From Salminus brasiliensis (taxonomy: Eukaryota > Chordata > Actinopteri > Characiformes > Bryconidae), in contig NC_132880.1 of assembly GCF_030463535.1 (NCBI RefSeq), positions 35,288,842 through 35,352,841 of the forward strand: DNA of 64,000 nucleotides. Direction: 5' to 3'. Positions 26,467-36,855 of the stretch are shown here, in pieces. The notes beneath the pieces are model-generated. The model was not told where the DNA came from. It was given only the letters and a program-made list of their open reading frames with translations, and did no database searches. Position 1 is the first letter of the stretch, and each line of letters starts with the position of its first letter. A program made the position numbers and the translations under genes.

Positions 26467-26662
26467 ATGTGGCGCGTGCACCCGGTGCTTCAGCTGTCCG
26501 TTCACACACACACCACTTTCTGACCGACTGATGGACAGCCCGCGCTGAAACGACTGAAAGCAGCTCGTTTGGCAGCTTGACTTCACGAGCGCTACCCTTC
26601 AATGACAAAAGTTAACCGCGCGCTCTCTGCAGGAATATGACTGTCTAAAGTCGTGAATGTGA
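26467..26662 (+). promoter_or_regulatory. trib1: Cluster of five upstream ORFs in the trib1 leader
   Basis: Five ATG-initiated short ORFs lie upstream of the start codon: 26467-26523 (18 aa), 26531-26548 (5 aa), 26602-26640 (12 aa), 26637-26648 (3 aa, overlapping the previous one) and 26657-26662, a minimal start-stop ATGTGA. All terminate before 26739. If transcription begins upstream of 26467, ribosomes must pass or reinitiate after these, so they could restrain translation. The ORFs are seen directly; their presence in the mRNA is inferred. Confidence 0.5.
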
Positions 26663-26738
26663 CACCACGGGCTACCCCTCATCCCAAGGACTGACACCCC
26701 CATTTACCCCCTTCACCCCCTTGTCACTCTGTTCCACC

Positions 26739-27065
26739 ATGGTCGTGCACGGCTGCAGCGGCACCACCAGCAGCAACAGCCCGGCGCCGACCTGCACCCG
26801 CGCGGGCAGGCGCACGCACAAGCGCCTGGACAGCGACGAGCCGGTGGCTAAGTGTCCTAGGCTGAGACTGAGCGAGTCCTCTGCGGGCGACCACGCTGTC
26901 CTGGTCCCCTCTCCGGGTTGCCCTACGAGCGGAGGGCCCCCGAGGTCACCTCCTGCCCCCCAGGGTCCGTCTCGGATCGGCCGCTTTCTGCTACTGCCCC
27001 TGGCCGAGCGGTCAGGGCTCCATAGCACTCTGGACACGGTCACTGGAGAGGAGCTGCTGTGCAAG
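26739..27065 (+). CDS. trib1: trib1 coding exon 1
   Basis: This exon encodes residues 1-109. The start is the ATG at 26739, in an excellent Kozak context (CCACCATGG); no in-frame ATG lies closer upstream. The exon carries a Ser/Pro/Gly-rich, probably disordered N terminus, then the TRIB1-like AKCPRL at about 37-42 and a degenerate glycine-loop region, [15 protein letters not shown]. It ends exactly after the codon for K109 (ELLCK), the position equivalent to the kinase VAIK lysine, followed by the donor GTGAGG at 27066 (phase 0). It is much richer in GC than the surrounding DNA and belongs to the CpG-rich block that begins in the promoter. A 130-aa antisense reading frame over this exon is a shadow. 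Confidence 0.93.
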
Positions 27066-30000
27066 GTGAGGGGGTCTTTTTACGCATCTTTTACTGCTCC
27101 AGGCCAGCAGTGAATGGCTCAAACCTCAGCATCACGGTAATGAAGTGTTAGAGTCTAGTGGTCTTGTTGTGGCTATTGTAGATCAGGTATCTACATATAT
27201 AGTGTATGTATGGCTTTCTAGGTTTAAAATGGGCCACTCATTTTACAGTGTAGTGTGAGTTACAAACCAATGCTCCACACTAGGTGTGGGCAATATGGCA
27301 AAAATACTGTATCATGATACCTAAAGTATCGGATTGTAGCTGTCGGATAAGAAACCTTACATCTCCCAAATGACAACTTTACAGGAGAAGGGAAAATCCA
27401 CCTTAACGTTGAATGGAAGTTAATGTAATTCCCAGTCAGTTTGGAGCATCTCTATTGGTCTATTCATCATGACATTTTGACACGATGTAAAAAACAACTA
27501 CTAACAACTACAAACTAATTATGCTATTTGTAAATTAAGCACACAGTTGTTCAGGGAGCTTTAGTACTGTCAGTAACCACACTGTGCTCACATTAGCTTT
27601 TAGTTTCACGCAAAACACAATTTAGCACCGTAGCATTTTGTTGAAACGACTGGTCAGATTTTTCTTAGTTCAGCAGTATTGCTTTGCCAACCATTATAAA
27701 ACGGGCTTCACAGTACAGTTCCGTTTTCTTTTTTCAGATCCGGGATCTACTTAATGGTTTGTAACATACAGGATATATGGTAGAGCAAATGCACTCTAGG
27801 TGTAATCTATGGCCACTGACTCACAGCATTGCACTGTTTTGACATAAGCACTAGGCCACCTGTGTGCTACTCCATGCAGTTCAAACTGTTCAAACCTTAG
27901 CATTAAGCAGAGCAACAACTGGCCTGCTTCCTCTAATCTTACTAATATTACTTCGCCAAGCATTAAAAGCAGCCACTTACTGCATAACAAGGTCTATTTT
28001 AGACCTAGAAGCCACACATGCAACCTATATAGGCTGCTGCAGATCCTGGAGATGTGTAATTACCACTAAATGTGAGACTTCACACCTTCCAGTGTGTCGA
28101 TAGGAGTTATTTGCATGCGTCAGCCATGGAGAGCTGAAAAAGAAGAAAATATTTCAGGCAAACCATGGCAGGCGTTGTGCACAAACAGAAATAGACATTG
28201 TGCCTTACACTATAAATGGAGAAGTAGGGTCAGGCTGATTAAACAGCCATCAGTCATTGATCCCCGCTTGCTGATGAGCACTGTGGTGCAGGCTGACAGG
28301 CAACATGAATGAGGCAAAGCCTGGTCTTCAACAATAAGCTGGATCCATCTGACAGTGCAAACGTTTAGTCTCCATTTCTGTTCGCCTCAGATGGGGTTTT
28401 TCTTGCATGATCTGTGCTGATTAAGAGCCTATATTAAGTTCCAGTTCGGCTGAACGTCCATGCTTGGAAACACTATCCATTAATGGAAACAGAGAAATAA
28501 TCTAATCTGCTACAGCTGTAGCGTATGGTTACCTCAGACCGTCATGCATGTGCATTTCCCTTTTCTTAGAAGATGTGTTGGCTGAAAATGCACTTATTAT
28601 AAGAGCTCAAAGGAAGCAGTTTCAGCATCTGCGCATTGGCTCCCATTATAAGTATAAATGTTTTGAGGGTGCAGGTTTTCTGGTATTTTCTAAAACGTAC
28701 AGCACATCAAAATGGACCCTGTGCTGCACATTCAGCAGACAGACATTAAGTTGAAAGATGCCAGAGTGTTGCTTAAAGCAGTGGTTTGTGGAGCCAACAT
28801 TCATTTTCAGTTTATTGCTGTTTATTTTGGCATGTGGTGTTGTTTTCGTGACTCTGCTACCATAGCAAATAAAAGCAATGTGATGTTGTAACCTACAGGT
28901 GTTTGATATGGGACAATACCAAGAGAAGATCAGGGCCTACAGCGTGCTGCCAAGACACAGGAACATCGCCCAAATCAAAGACATTGTCCTTGGGGAACGG
29001 AAGGCCTATGTGTTTCAGGAGAAGGACTATGGTGACATGCACACCTTCTTGAAGAGCTGCAAGCGCGTGCCCGAGGATCAGGCCTCCAAGCTTTTCTATC
29101 AGGTGGCTTCGGCGGTCACCCACTGCCACCAGGCTGGCATAGTGCTGGGGGACCTCAAGCTTCGCAAGTTTGTGTTCTATGATGAAAAGAGGTGAGGATG
29201 GTTGCAAGCTTAAGAAGCAGTGTGTATGTGTGTGTGTGTGTTGTTATTGTACTACTATCTATGTGAGGACAACGATAGCAATCACAATGATAGGACAACA
29301 TGAGGCTTCGTCTTAGGATACAGAGGTTACGGCTAGTGACAGCTCAAGGGTAAGATTATGGATAAGATTAGTGTTGGGATGGTCAAATTTTAGGTTGGGC
29401 TTAATAGGGTTAATATTAGGGCCAGTAGGGTTACGGTTAAGGTTAGGTTTAGGTGTAGGTGTGTCTGGGACATAGGTATGACCCTACCTTCTGACATAGT
29501 GTAGCGAACAAACCTGTGTTGGGCTAGGTGGTGCAGGTGGGGTCTGTTAGGTGCAGGAAAGTCTGTGGTCAGGGCTGCAGGCTGTAGTACTCTCAGCAAC
29601 GAGAGAGAGAGGTAGGCGAGCGTAAGTTCTGGTTTCGCTCAGTTCTCACTTCCTTTCGCCTTTGTGATACACCACAGGTGCTTCTGCAGAGCCTTTCAGC
29701 AGATGGATCCCTATAGCACTAACTCATGTTTCTGCAGAAGAGGAAGTACAGAATAAATCAGAACTGTGTCTGTTCATGTTTCATTAGAGAATAGCTTGGA
29801 GATTGTCCTAAATTTCCTGTTTTACAATGCAGAACACTCAAGAAGTGGCCTGTCTGTTCCGGTGTAGTTTTTCCAAGCCTTTTTTCCCCAGTAACCAGCT
29901 TTAATGCTGTAATACTAATGTCCTCTGATCTAATGTGCTCCCTACTTTATACAGTAGTGCTTAAGCGCATCGTGCCTTTTCTACACCCGTTCTCTCTACA

Positions 30001-32677
30001 TTAAGCCCGTGCCCTGTGGCAGGCAGAACGGAATGGGTGCGCGTCTCCGTTCAGGAGAGCAGATACATTTGTCATTTCTGGGGCAACATTTTCAAGAGCG
30101 ACCTTTGGGCAGTGGTGCAGTGTGAGCGAATAGAAATGGACAGGCATGTGCAAGAGGCCAGAGTCACCCGGCTCTCGTAGCGGTGCGGGTGCAGCAGGAT
30201 GAGTCATAGCATTGCAAAGGGTGGGTGGGTGGGTGGATTGGGGAGGGTGGACTCGCCGCTCTGGATCCTCAACCTGCAGGCTCTCCATTCCTCGGCCAAA
30301 GGCAGAGAGAAGCCACAGAGAGCAGCAGAACTGGCTGCTGACATTGCGACACCCTGCTGCCAGCTTTACCCATCCGACCTGTCTAACCCAGACCATGTCA
30401 TAACCTGGGTATGCTGACATTTGGGCAGAGATGCGGGTCAAAGCTACAGCAACGTAATCTATTTTTTTTTACTTTTGCCTTCTGTTAGGTGCTAAGCAGA
30501 ACGACAAAGCCTACAAAACGGCACAAAGAGGAATAATCTGCTTTTGTAAAGGATTACATTATTCGTCTTCAGAAGATCCTGTCACACTCGCCTTTGCCTC
30601 TAGCCTGCTTTCTCTATTATTGTTATTTGGCTTCGTCATGCACATGGAATTCTTCTTCCTACAAATGAAGATACTCAGGTGCAGCAGCAAGCAGACAGAG
30701 ATAATGGGACTGCGACGCCCATACCTCAAATAGCTTAGGTAATGATATGAAGTGACGATAAGTGATAAGCGACAGGCAGGAGAAGCCGAAACAGACTTGA
30801 GACTTGACCTCACAAACACGCACATACAGTACTGTATGCAGATGCTTTAGAGACCTAAGCACTTAACCATTTATCTCAGCAATAAGAGTGTTTATGTCTG
30901 TAAAACTAGCTAGTTTGAAAAGCAAAGCTTGGTTCTAGATTTATGGACGCCCCCAGTCAGGACATGGATGCGTTCACTTCCATCACCAGCTTCCATCACC
31001 AACTCATTTCAAATCATTAAGCACTGATTTATCAAACCAGGTTTTGGAGAATAACTATGAACAATACTAGACTGACAAGAGAGCTTTGGAGATGCTGGAG
31101 ATAAATGTGTCTCTAATAGTTGTGTTTTACTGAGCAAATAAATATTTTATCTGCTTTTAATTCAAATTTTTACAGGTGTCTAAAATGTTGCACACTACTG
31201 TGTGTAGTACATAAGGGCTGCACAATATATTGTCTGGTCATCATTATTGCGATACTGCAACTGAAAGGCTGCAAAATGAAAATCAGCCCTACCAAATCAG
31301 ATCTTTTCAGTTGTGGACTGTGAGCAGTCTGACCAGACATTTAATTCATCAGTGGCACATGTGACAGTGACAGTGATTTGGGTCATTGCTATAGGCCAAT
31401 TTTGTTATACATGTTAAAGGGCCCATATATGAAAATTAAATTTTCCATGCTTTATAAAATAATAGGGCTGGATAAAGCTTCAAGACATATCATTTTCGGG
31501 TGCGTATGCTAACTAAGCTCCAAAAACTGGAAGTTATGAATTTATTGTTTTTATGATGTCATTAAAACCAACATTACACATATCAACATGTTCAGCCTAT
31601 AGCAGTTTAGCTGGGGAAGTAAGGATCATTTAGGATCCTTAGGATCAGGGCTGCTCACTCCTGGTCCTGGAGATCTACCACCCTGAAAAGTTCAGATCCA
31701 ACACAGCTGACTCTAATGTTCAGTTGCTTCTGAAGACATTTATTATCTAAATCAGGTGTGTTAGATTCGGGGAGGAGCTCAACTCAGCAGGGTGGTAGAT
31801 CTCCAGGACCAGGATTGAGCAGCCCTGATTTATATAGATCAGTCTTAAAAGTGCAGTAACAAAAACAGTTTTAGTACATAAACCAACACGAATGTCAGGC
31901 ACAATTAAAACATAAGAAAAAAACGTAGTACTTGAACCCAACTCTTATTATTCCATTATTAATCCTGTTATTAATGCATTATTTGGTTTCTGCTTTGGGT
32001 TCTATTTTAGGGTCTGTGTAACTGGTGTTGATTACAGTACAGGACAGTAATGCAGTTATGATGGGGGAAGAACTGAATTGTTGGCCTAAGTATAGATTTT
32101 AAGGAGTTAATCCTTTAATATATTGCAAGGCATCTTTCAGTACTAATGCAATATTGTATACATAATACAATATGTACATATACAATATGTATTGATGTGA
32201 TTGGGTTCTGATGTTTTTCTGCATGTTGCCTGATTTTATACACAACACGTACACACTCACACTACCTCCTGCAATATGTAGAGAATTATAATATGTAGTG
32301 ATATTATTGGGAAATGATGTTCTTGTCTTCATCATGTAGCTCTAATATGCTCACATACACACACACACTCGCTGCCTTTGCAATATACAGTAAAGCGCAA
32401 TATTTGGTGATGTTATTGTGACATGATGTTTTGTTCACATCTTGCAGTTCTAATTTACACACAGACACATGCACACACACACTACCTTGGAATGTGTCCA
32501 CATTAAGGCTGTGAATGGGGGGGGCAGGCCGGGCTGGAGCTGTTCATGCGTCATTGATGTGACAGCCGAAGTTTTAGGGTAATTAAACCCTGGCAGATGC
32601 CGAAAGCATGGACCCAGCTGCAGCGAGCGCACTGAGGACAGAGCAGTATTAGTTCTGTACAGTCAGTTCTCTCCCTT

Positions 32678-32708
<31 letters not shown>

Positions 32709-34511
32709 TCCACACAGTGCTATGACTCATTCTCTCCACCTCTCTGGCGCTATGCTGTTGTGTCATCTGCAAACCCCTCAGACTGTGAGCCTGACAGTCA
32801 GTGATGAAACACAATACGCTCAGCTCTCGCTGAGGGGGATACCGGCACAAGGTCTGTCTGGGCGTGCTCACACACACACACACACAGATGATAAAGCCCA
32901 GCTGCTGTTAATGTCCGCAGGGATATGGTCAGTGCAGAGGAGGATTGAGTCCTACTGGAAATCGGGCTAAACATAGCTAAGTGTTGATGAGAGTGTGAGC
33001 GAGGGAAGAAGAGTGAGGGAGATTTACTTTGTGTATGTGGGTGCTGTGGAAACCACTGTGCGTGGCTTTGTTTAAAACAAAGCCATAATTACACTCGGCT
33101 CTGCCTTCCTCTTCTTCTGCTGCTCGCTGCGCTCTGTCTGCTGGAGGAATCCTCTGTTCCAGGACAATCAGAGTCTTAGCTTCTTCCATAAAAGATTCGA
33201 CCAGTTGTGACCAAAGTAATAAATACACTGTTTAGTATCGTTTAACAGAAACACAGAGCTGCTTAACAGAGTGCATTAGGCTAGAGTAAAAAGTAAGCAA
33301 CCTATTCAGTAGGGCTGTAAGACAATAATTATATATCGGAGTATCTTATGTTTTGCAATATAGTATCGATTATAGTAATAATGAATAGTTTAGATGCAAA
33401 GATTCGTCACAGATAGTGGTAGAGTTTATGCATATGTTTGTGTGTTTTTTAATACCATGACAGTTTTGCTAAAATTTGATTTAAAAAATGCAGTTTATTA
33501 CAGTATATTAAATCGTAAGCCCCGTATCGCGATACATATTACATCACCATGTTTCTGCCAATGCACAGCCCTGCTATTCAGCAGTCTGAGAACCTGCATA
33601 TCTGTCAGTATTACATTTTAGTGTTTTCCTGTTCCAAGAGCTTGATAATGAGTTAATTTGCATATTTAAAAAGGTATATATATAGGCCTATAGGTTCTTT
33701 AACAATTTAAAGGTTCTTTACACTTACATCTCTTTACCAAAATGGTTCTTTATGCAGCCAAAAAAAAATTCTATCACATCAGTCAAAGAAACCTTCTAGC
33801 ACCCTTATTTTAGGTATGTATGTCCAAATGTTTGTACACCTTTTCATTCTTATGGGTTTTTGTTTTCCTGAAAACATGTCTGTGTCTGAAAACATTTGGA
33901 CATACAAGTATGTTATATCAGTGGGAATGTGTAAGTCAGGGCAATGTGTTTTAATTTTTGCAACAACAATGGTAATACATATTGTATATCATGAAAATGA
34001 CGTACAGTATTGTAATGATAAACGTTTTTGTCCACTATTGTTTAGGACTCATTTAAAGCTGGAGGGTCTGGAAGACTGTCGTATTCTGACCGATGAGGAC
34101 GACTCAGTGTCAGACACTCATGGATGCCCGGCGTATGTCAGCCCGGAGATCCTCAGCGGTGGAGGAAGCTACTCGGGGAAGCAGGCGGACGCCTGGAGTC
34201 TGGGGGTCATGCTGTACACCATGGTCGTGGGCCGCTACCCATTCCATGACCCGGACCCTGCCACTCTGTTCTCTAAAATCAGACGGGGCGTGTTCTGCCT
34301 ACCAGAGGGCCTGTCGCTGCGGGCCCGTTGCCTCATACGCAGCCTCCTCCGGAGAGAGCCCTCAGAGAGACTGACCGCCGCTGAGGTGCTCATCCACCCG
34401 TGGTTCCACAGTAGCATGAGGGACATGGATGGCCCAGAGCAGGATGTGAGCTCCCAGGAGCAGACGGTACCTCAGGTCAAAGTGGAGCTGGATGACCAAC
34501 TCTTCTGCTGA
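26739..34511 (+). CDS. trib1: Tribbles pseudokinase 1 (three-exon gene, 361 aa)
   Basis: The CDS is the join 26739-27065, 28899-29191, 34046-34511. All splice sites are GT-AG and the reading frame runs through. The product is a Tribbles pseudokinase, a scaffold that brings substrates (C/EBPalpha for TRIB1) to the COP1 ubiquitin ligase and contacts MEK1; this role is family knowledge. Visible landmarks: an N-terminal region with the TRIB1-type AKCPRL and [13 protein letters not shown]; the VAIK-type lysine K109; GDMH at 154-157; LGDLKLRKF at 192-200 in place of a normal HRD loop; GLE at 214-216 where kinases have [13 protein letters not shown] at 234-243; [11 protein letters not shown] at 255-265; RREPSERLT at 309-317; MEK-site-like VLIHPWF at 321-327; and a COP1-type EQTVPQ at 345-350. 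Length is close to human TRIB1 (372 aa). The LGD loop and N terminus favour trib1 over trib2 (LRD loop) or trib3. Gene identity is near certain; the paralogue call is about 85 percent. Confidence 0.93.
27066..28898 (+). other. trib1: trib1 intron 1
   Basis: This is a 1.83-kb GT-AG intron. It holds a fragment of a hAT-type MITE near 27275-27345 (the 'ggtgtgggcaatatggca..tgtatcatgata' family). The rest is AT-rich sequence in which I recognise no coding exon. The reading frames at 27796-28312 have no recognisable similarity and no codon signature. Confidence 0.85.
28899..29191 (+). CDS. trib1: trib1 coding exon 2
   Basis: This exon encodes residues 110-206 plus two bases of R207. The acceptor is CCTACAG at 28892-28898 and the donor is AG|GTGAGG at 29192 (phase 2). 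The translation begins [12 protein letters not shown] and contains [22 protein letters not shown], an acidic/basic helix region, [19 protein letters not shown] and DEKR. This is the pseudokinase N lobe and the start of the C lobe, including the altered catalytic loop: L-G-D replaces H-R-D, as in TRIB1. Confidence 0.94.
29345..29462 (+). repeat. Degenerate GGTTA/TTAGGG-like repeat
   Basis: This stretch is rich in 'gggtta', 'ggttagg' and 'ggtta' steps with many interruptions, inside trib1 intron 2. Such GGTTA-type simple repeats are common in fish introns. It is too degenerate to be taken as a fused telomere. Confidence 0.6.
31646..31828. mobile_element. MITE with 'cagggctgctca' terminal inverted repeats
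   Basis: The left end reads CAGGGCTGCTCA then CCTGGTCCTGGAGATCTACC; the right end is its inverse, ending GAGCAGCCCTG. The element is 183 bp with no coding capacity. It belongs to a widespread fish family of short DNA elements, recognised from memory; the superfamily is not certain. Confidence 0.8.
32110..32490 (+). repeat. Tandem repeat, unit about 110-125 bp, three degenerate copies
   Basis: Three successive blocks share the order: 'caatat' motif, 'tgatgttattg/gatattattgg', 'atgatgtt', 'ttcat/ttcacat..tgcagttctaat', then a CA-rich run and 'cact.cct'. Copies differ by substitutions and CA-length changes. It lies within trib1 intron 2. Confidence 0.65.
32681..32708 (+). repeat. (CA)n microsatellite
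   Basis: Fourteen uninterrupted CA units in trib1 intron 2. A shorter CA run follows near 32869-32886. Confidence 0.95.
33310..33573. mobile_element. hAT-type MITE ('tagggctg' ends)
   Basis: The ends are TAGGGCTGTAAGAC and, inverted, GCACAGCCCT. The interior contains 'tatcg..atatag' and 'gtatcgcgatac' stretches typical of the 'agggctgcacgatat' fish MITE family. Fragments with the same look occur near 27275-27345, 31210-31260 and 63330-63432. Confidence 0.6.
33814..33909. mobile_element. Tiny inverted-repeat element with Tc1-type ends
   Basis: A left arm containing TATGTCCAAATGTTTGTACACC-type sequence (33818-33839) faces AACATTTGGACATA (about 33890-33904). These match the 'gtccaaatgtttg' terminal repeats of the Tc1 copies at 16650-16920 and 17728-18210. 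It sits 136 bp upstream of trib1 exon 3. Confidence 0.6.
34046..34511 (+). CDS. trib1: trib1 coding exon 3 with stop
   Basis: The acceptor is TTGTTTAG, ending at 34045. The first base completes R207 and the translation runs [11 protein letters not shown] to the C terminus DDQLFC, with TGA at 34509-34511. The exon holds the C lobe ([43 protein letters not shown]) and the regulatory tail. The DFG-equivalent reads GLE, where human TRIB1 and TRIB2 have SLE. Sequence read in the same frame from 33816 up to the acceptor is intron and shows no Tribbles similarity. Confidence 0.94.
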
Positions 34512-34964
34512 TAAAACCCCCACAAGCTCACAATCGGACCAAAACTTTTCAATGTGCCCTTTCCTTGTTCTTTTCTTTCACACTGGGCTTACGTGTGCAC
34601 TAGGGTTGTAAATCTTCATTCTATTTCTTTAGGAAACAGTTCACTGCATTGTTAAATTACACTACAATTTGATGATGAGTTCACAAATGTGACAGAGGAA
34701 ACTATCTACACATAGTGGAATTTAGATTCCACACATTTTTTTCGATTGAAAAATTCCCAGAGAATTTTGTTTGGCCAAAAAATTAACACACATCTTATTG
34801 AATCCATTAGACTTGATTATTAATACCATGGCACACTGGTACCATATTCCCCGTCAATCGTTCTAATGTTGTTAACTGGGTTTATACTGTTCTAGAATAC
34901 AACTGACAAACCAAATCAATCAGGGAGAATGGAGGAGAACACTATAGAGCAGTGCAAGGGGTAG

Positions 34965-35401
34965 TGCTTTCTAGAACTGGTCAGGATTGGACAGAATATT
35001 CTAGAACTGTGTGAAAAGGGACGTTCATGGGGAAACACTACAACAGTGTGAATGGGGAAAACATTTTAGAACAGTGTGAATGAAAAAGAGCATTCTAGAA
35101 CAGTGTGAATGAGGAACAGCATTCTAGAACAGTGTGAATGGGGGAAAGCATTCTAGAACGGTGTGAATGAAAAAGAGCATTCTAGAACAGTGTGAATGGG
35201 GGAAAGCATTCTAGAACAGTGTGAATGAAAAAGAGCATTCTAGAACAGTGTGAATGAGGAAGAGCATTCTAGAACGGTGTGAATGAGGAAGAGCATTCTA
35301 GAACAGTGTAAATGGAAGGCATCCTAGAACAGTGTGAATAGGGAGAGAGCATTCTAGAACAGTGTAAATGGAGGGGAATTCGAAAACAGTGTGAACGGGA
35401 A
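34965..35401 (+). repeat. 29-bp minisatellite with TTCTAGAA in each unit
   Basis: About 12-14 imperfect head-to-tail copies of a 29-bp unit. The perfect 8-bp dyad TTCTAGAA recurs at 35093, 35122, 35151, 35180, 35209, 35238, 35267 and 35296, exactly 29 bp apart each time, with further copies at 34969, 34998 and 35352 and decayed units between. The rest of the unit reads roughly 'cagtgtgaatgaggaagagca'-like sequence. It lies 0.45 kb past the trib1 stop codon, probably in the 3' UTR. Confidence 0.9.
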
Positions 35402-36779
35402 AGAAAATTTAGTTTGTTGGTGTTTGTTGGAGGCTGTTAGGGCAGTGTGCTTTGGGGCTAACATTCCAAAATCGATGCAGCTGAATTGTCACCTTCCAAT
35501 GCATTTTTACACCCCTAGCACGCACTTGTTCACACCCTCAAAAGTACTGTATTGTCTGTTAGGTTAAGAGGCATAATGCCCAGTGGCCGGTGTATACTGA
35601 AGTGATTTTGGTGCTAACGACCTGTTATCTCGTGCTGTATGAAGTAAACACTGAAGCAGGGTACACTGAGATGAGAAAGCAAGGCAGTCATCAAGATGAC
35701 AAAGCCTCAGCCAAGTCCTGAGGACTCCAAACACATTAGCTAAAGAGGGGGGGAGGGACATGGGCCTTGAACTCTAGCTCTACTCACACTCTCCAAACCA
35801 GAAGCACCCACTGACTCACTCACTCACTGACTGACTGCAACAGCACCAGAGGGGCATGTCTCATTTTAAAGAGGCTGATGGACTCGAAAAATGTACACAT
35901 TTACACGCAGCATACACTGATCTAAATCAGGGTGACTGTACAGCCTCACAACTCTCCGAAAGGTGCCAAACTGTACTGGGGAGATAATATGTGGCCAGTG
36001 TCTGACCTCAGAGGCTTTAGGGTCCTTAAAGCCCTGGGTTGTCTACTTTAACTACTATTATTGGATTATGATAGCAAAGGGTTTATTTGATTAGAATATC
36101 AGGAATGGTAATTAAATGCAGCCGAATAAGTATGTGTACACTGCACAGTTTGCGTCATGCCTATTTAAATGGATACCGAAGCTTTCTTTTGCTTAAAACT
36201 AGCTTAAATAATGATGTCAGTAGACCTTGTGCCCTATTCTTACTGGTTCGCTTACTGGTCCTGTTTGTGCAGTGTTTCTTTACTTGAATCCTGTGAAGTT
36301 TTATAAGTCTCTGTTTTCTTAAGCACGACAGGCTAAGCCAGGTGTAGTTGTGAGTAAGATATGACTCAATAGCTGGTGTTTCAGTAGAGAAGTGGATCAG
36401 GCTGAGATTATTCTGTATGAATGTATCTGTTTTTGTTTTTGTATTTTTTTGTACTTTCTCTCCACTGTAAGTCACCGTGTAAAAAAACTCACAACAGCTT
36501 TGCCGAAACAGTAGAGTCATGTCTTTGGAGGCTCTAGCATTGCCTCATCTTCTGTTCTGAGAACTTGTACTGTATGTTACCTCTAAGGCAAAGAACCAGA
36601 GCAGTAAAAATGCCAATAATATGAGGTTGGTTGACCAGCATAAACATCTATCTCATGCATGCAGCACATTGCGAATGCTAACACGGGTGCGCAAAGTTCA
36701 TATTGCACTGTGAATTATGTATTTGTGACACAACCTCAAAGCTAGACCAAGAGCGTCTAACAGAAAATATTAATTGTAA

Positions 36780-36832
36780 AATAAAAACCATGTAAATATG
36801 TACATTCAAATCGTGTGAACAGATTGAATAAA
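36780..36832 (+). terminator. trib1: Candidate trib1 polyadenylation signals
   Basis: Two canonical AATAAA hexamers lie 47 bp apart (36780-36785 and 36827-36832). The second is followed by a T-rich stretch near 36838-36850 that fits a downstream element. No other gene upstream on this strand would use them. Confidence 0.45.
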
Positions 36833-36855
36833 GATCGTCTTTTTCCATATTTAAG

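Larger units (their letters stand above)
29192..34045 (+). other. trib1: trib1 intron 2
   Basis: This is a 4.85-kb GT-AG intron. It carries a TG run (about 29221-29241), a degenerate GGTTA/TTAGGG-like repeat, a MITE at 31646-31828, a tandem repeat of about 110 bp, CA microsatellites at 32681-32708 and near 32869-32886, a MITE at 33310-33573 and a small Tc1-type inverted repeat just upstream of exon 3. Roughly 29600-31100 is without recognised repeats. Confidence 0.85.
34512..36855 (+). other. trib1: Probable trib1 3' UTR
   Basis: I see no AATAAA between the stop codon and 36780. The first signals are AATAAA at 36780-36785 and 36827-36832, each in a context fitting a 3' end. A Pumilio-type TGTAAATA lies at 36791-36798. 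If these signals are used, the 3' UTR is about 2.3 kb, plausible for a short-lived regulatory mRNA, and would include the 29-bp minisatellite. The mRNA end is an inference; a variant signal upstream could shorten it. Confidence 0.45.

Noticed and set aside
26048..26548. 166-aa open frame upstream of trib1
   Set aside because: It lies in the GC-rich promoter and leader, has no motif, overlaps antisense open frames of similar length, and uses a start that is not a good Kozak ATG.
26672..27064. 130-aa frame antisense to trib1 exon 1
   Set aside because: It is a shadow of a GC-rich exon, low in complexity and without recognisable domains.
29345..29462. Interstitial telomere or chromosome fusion point
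   Set aside because: The TTAGGG-like steps are too irregular and short, and lie inside an intron of an intact gene.
30001..30441. 146-aa minus-strand frame in trib1 intron 2
   Set aside because: No motif or codon signal; its openness fits a locally GC-rich intron segment with GTGG repeats.
33816..34045. 5' extension of the exon 3 frame
   Set aside because: The Tribbles alignment starts exactly at the TTTAG acceptor; the upstream part is intron containing a Tc1-type inverted repeat.
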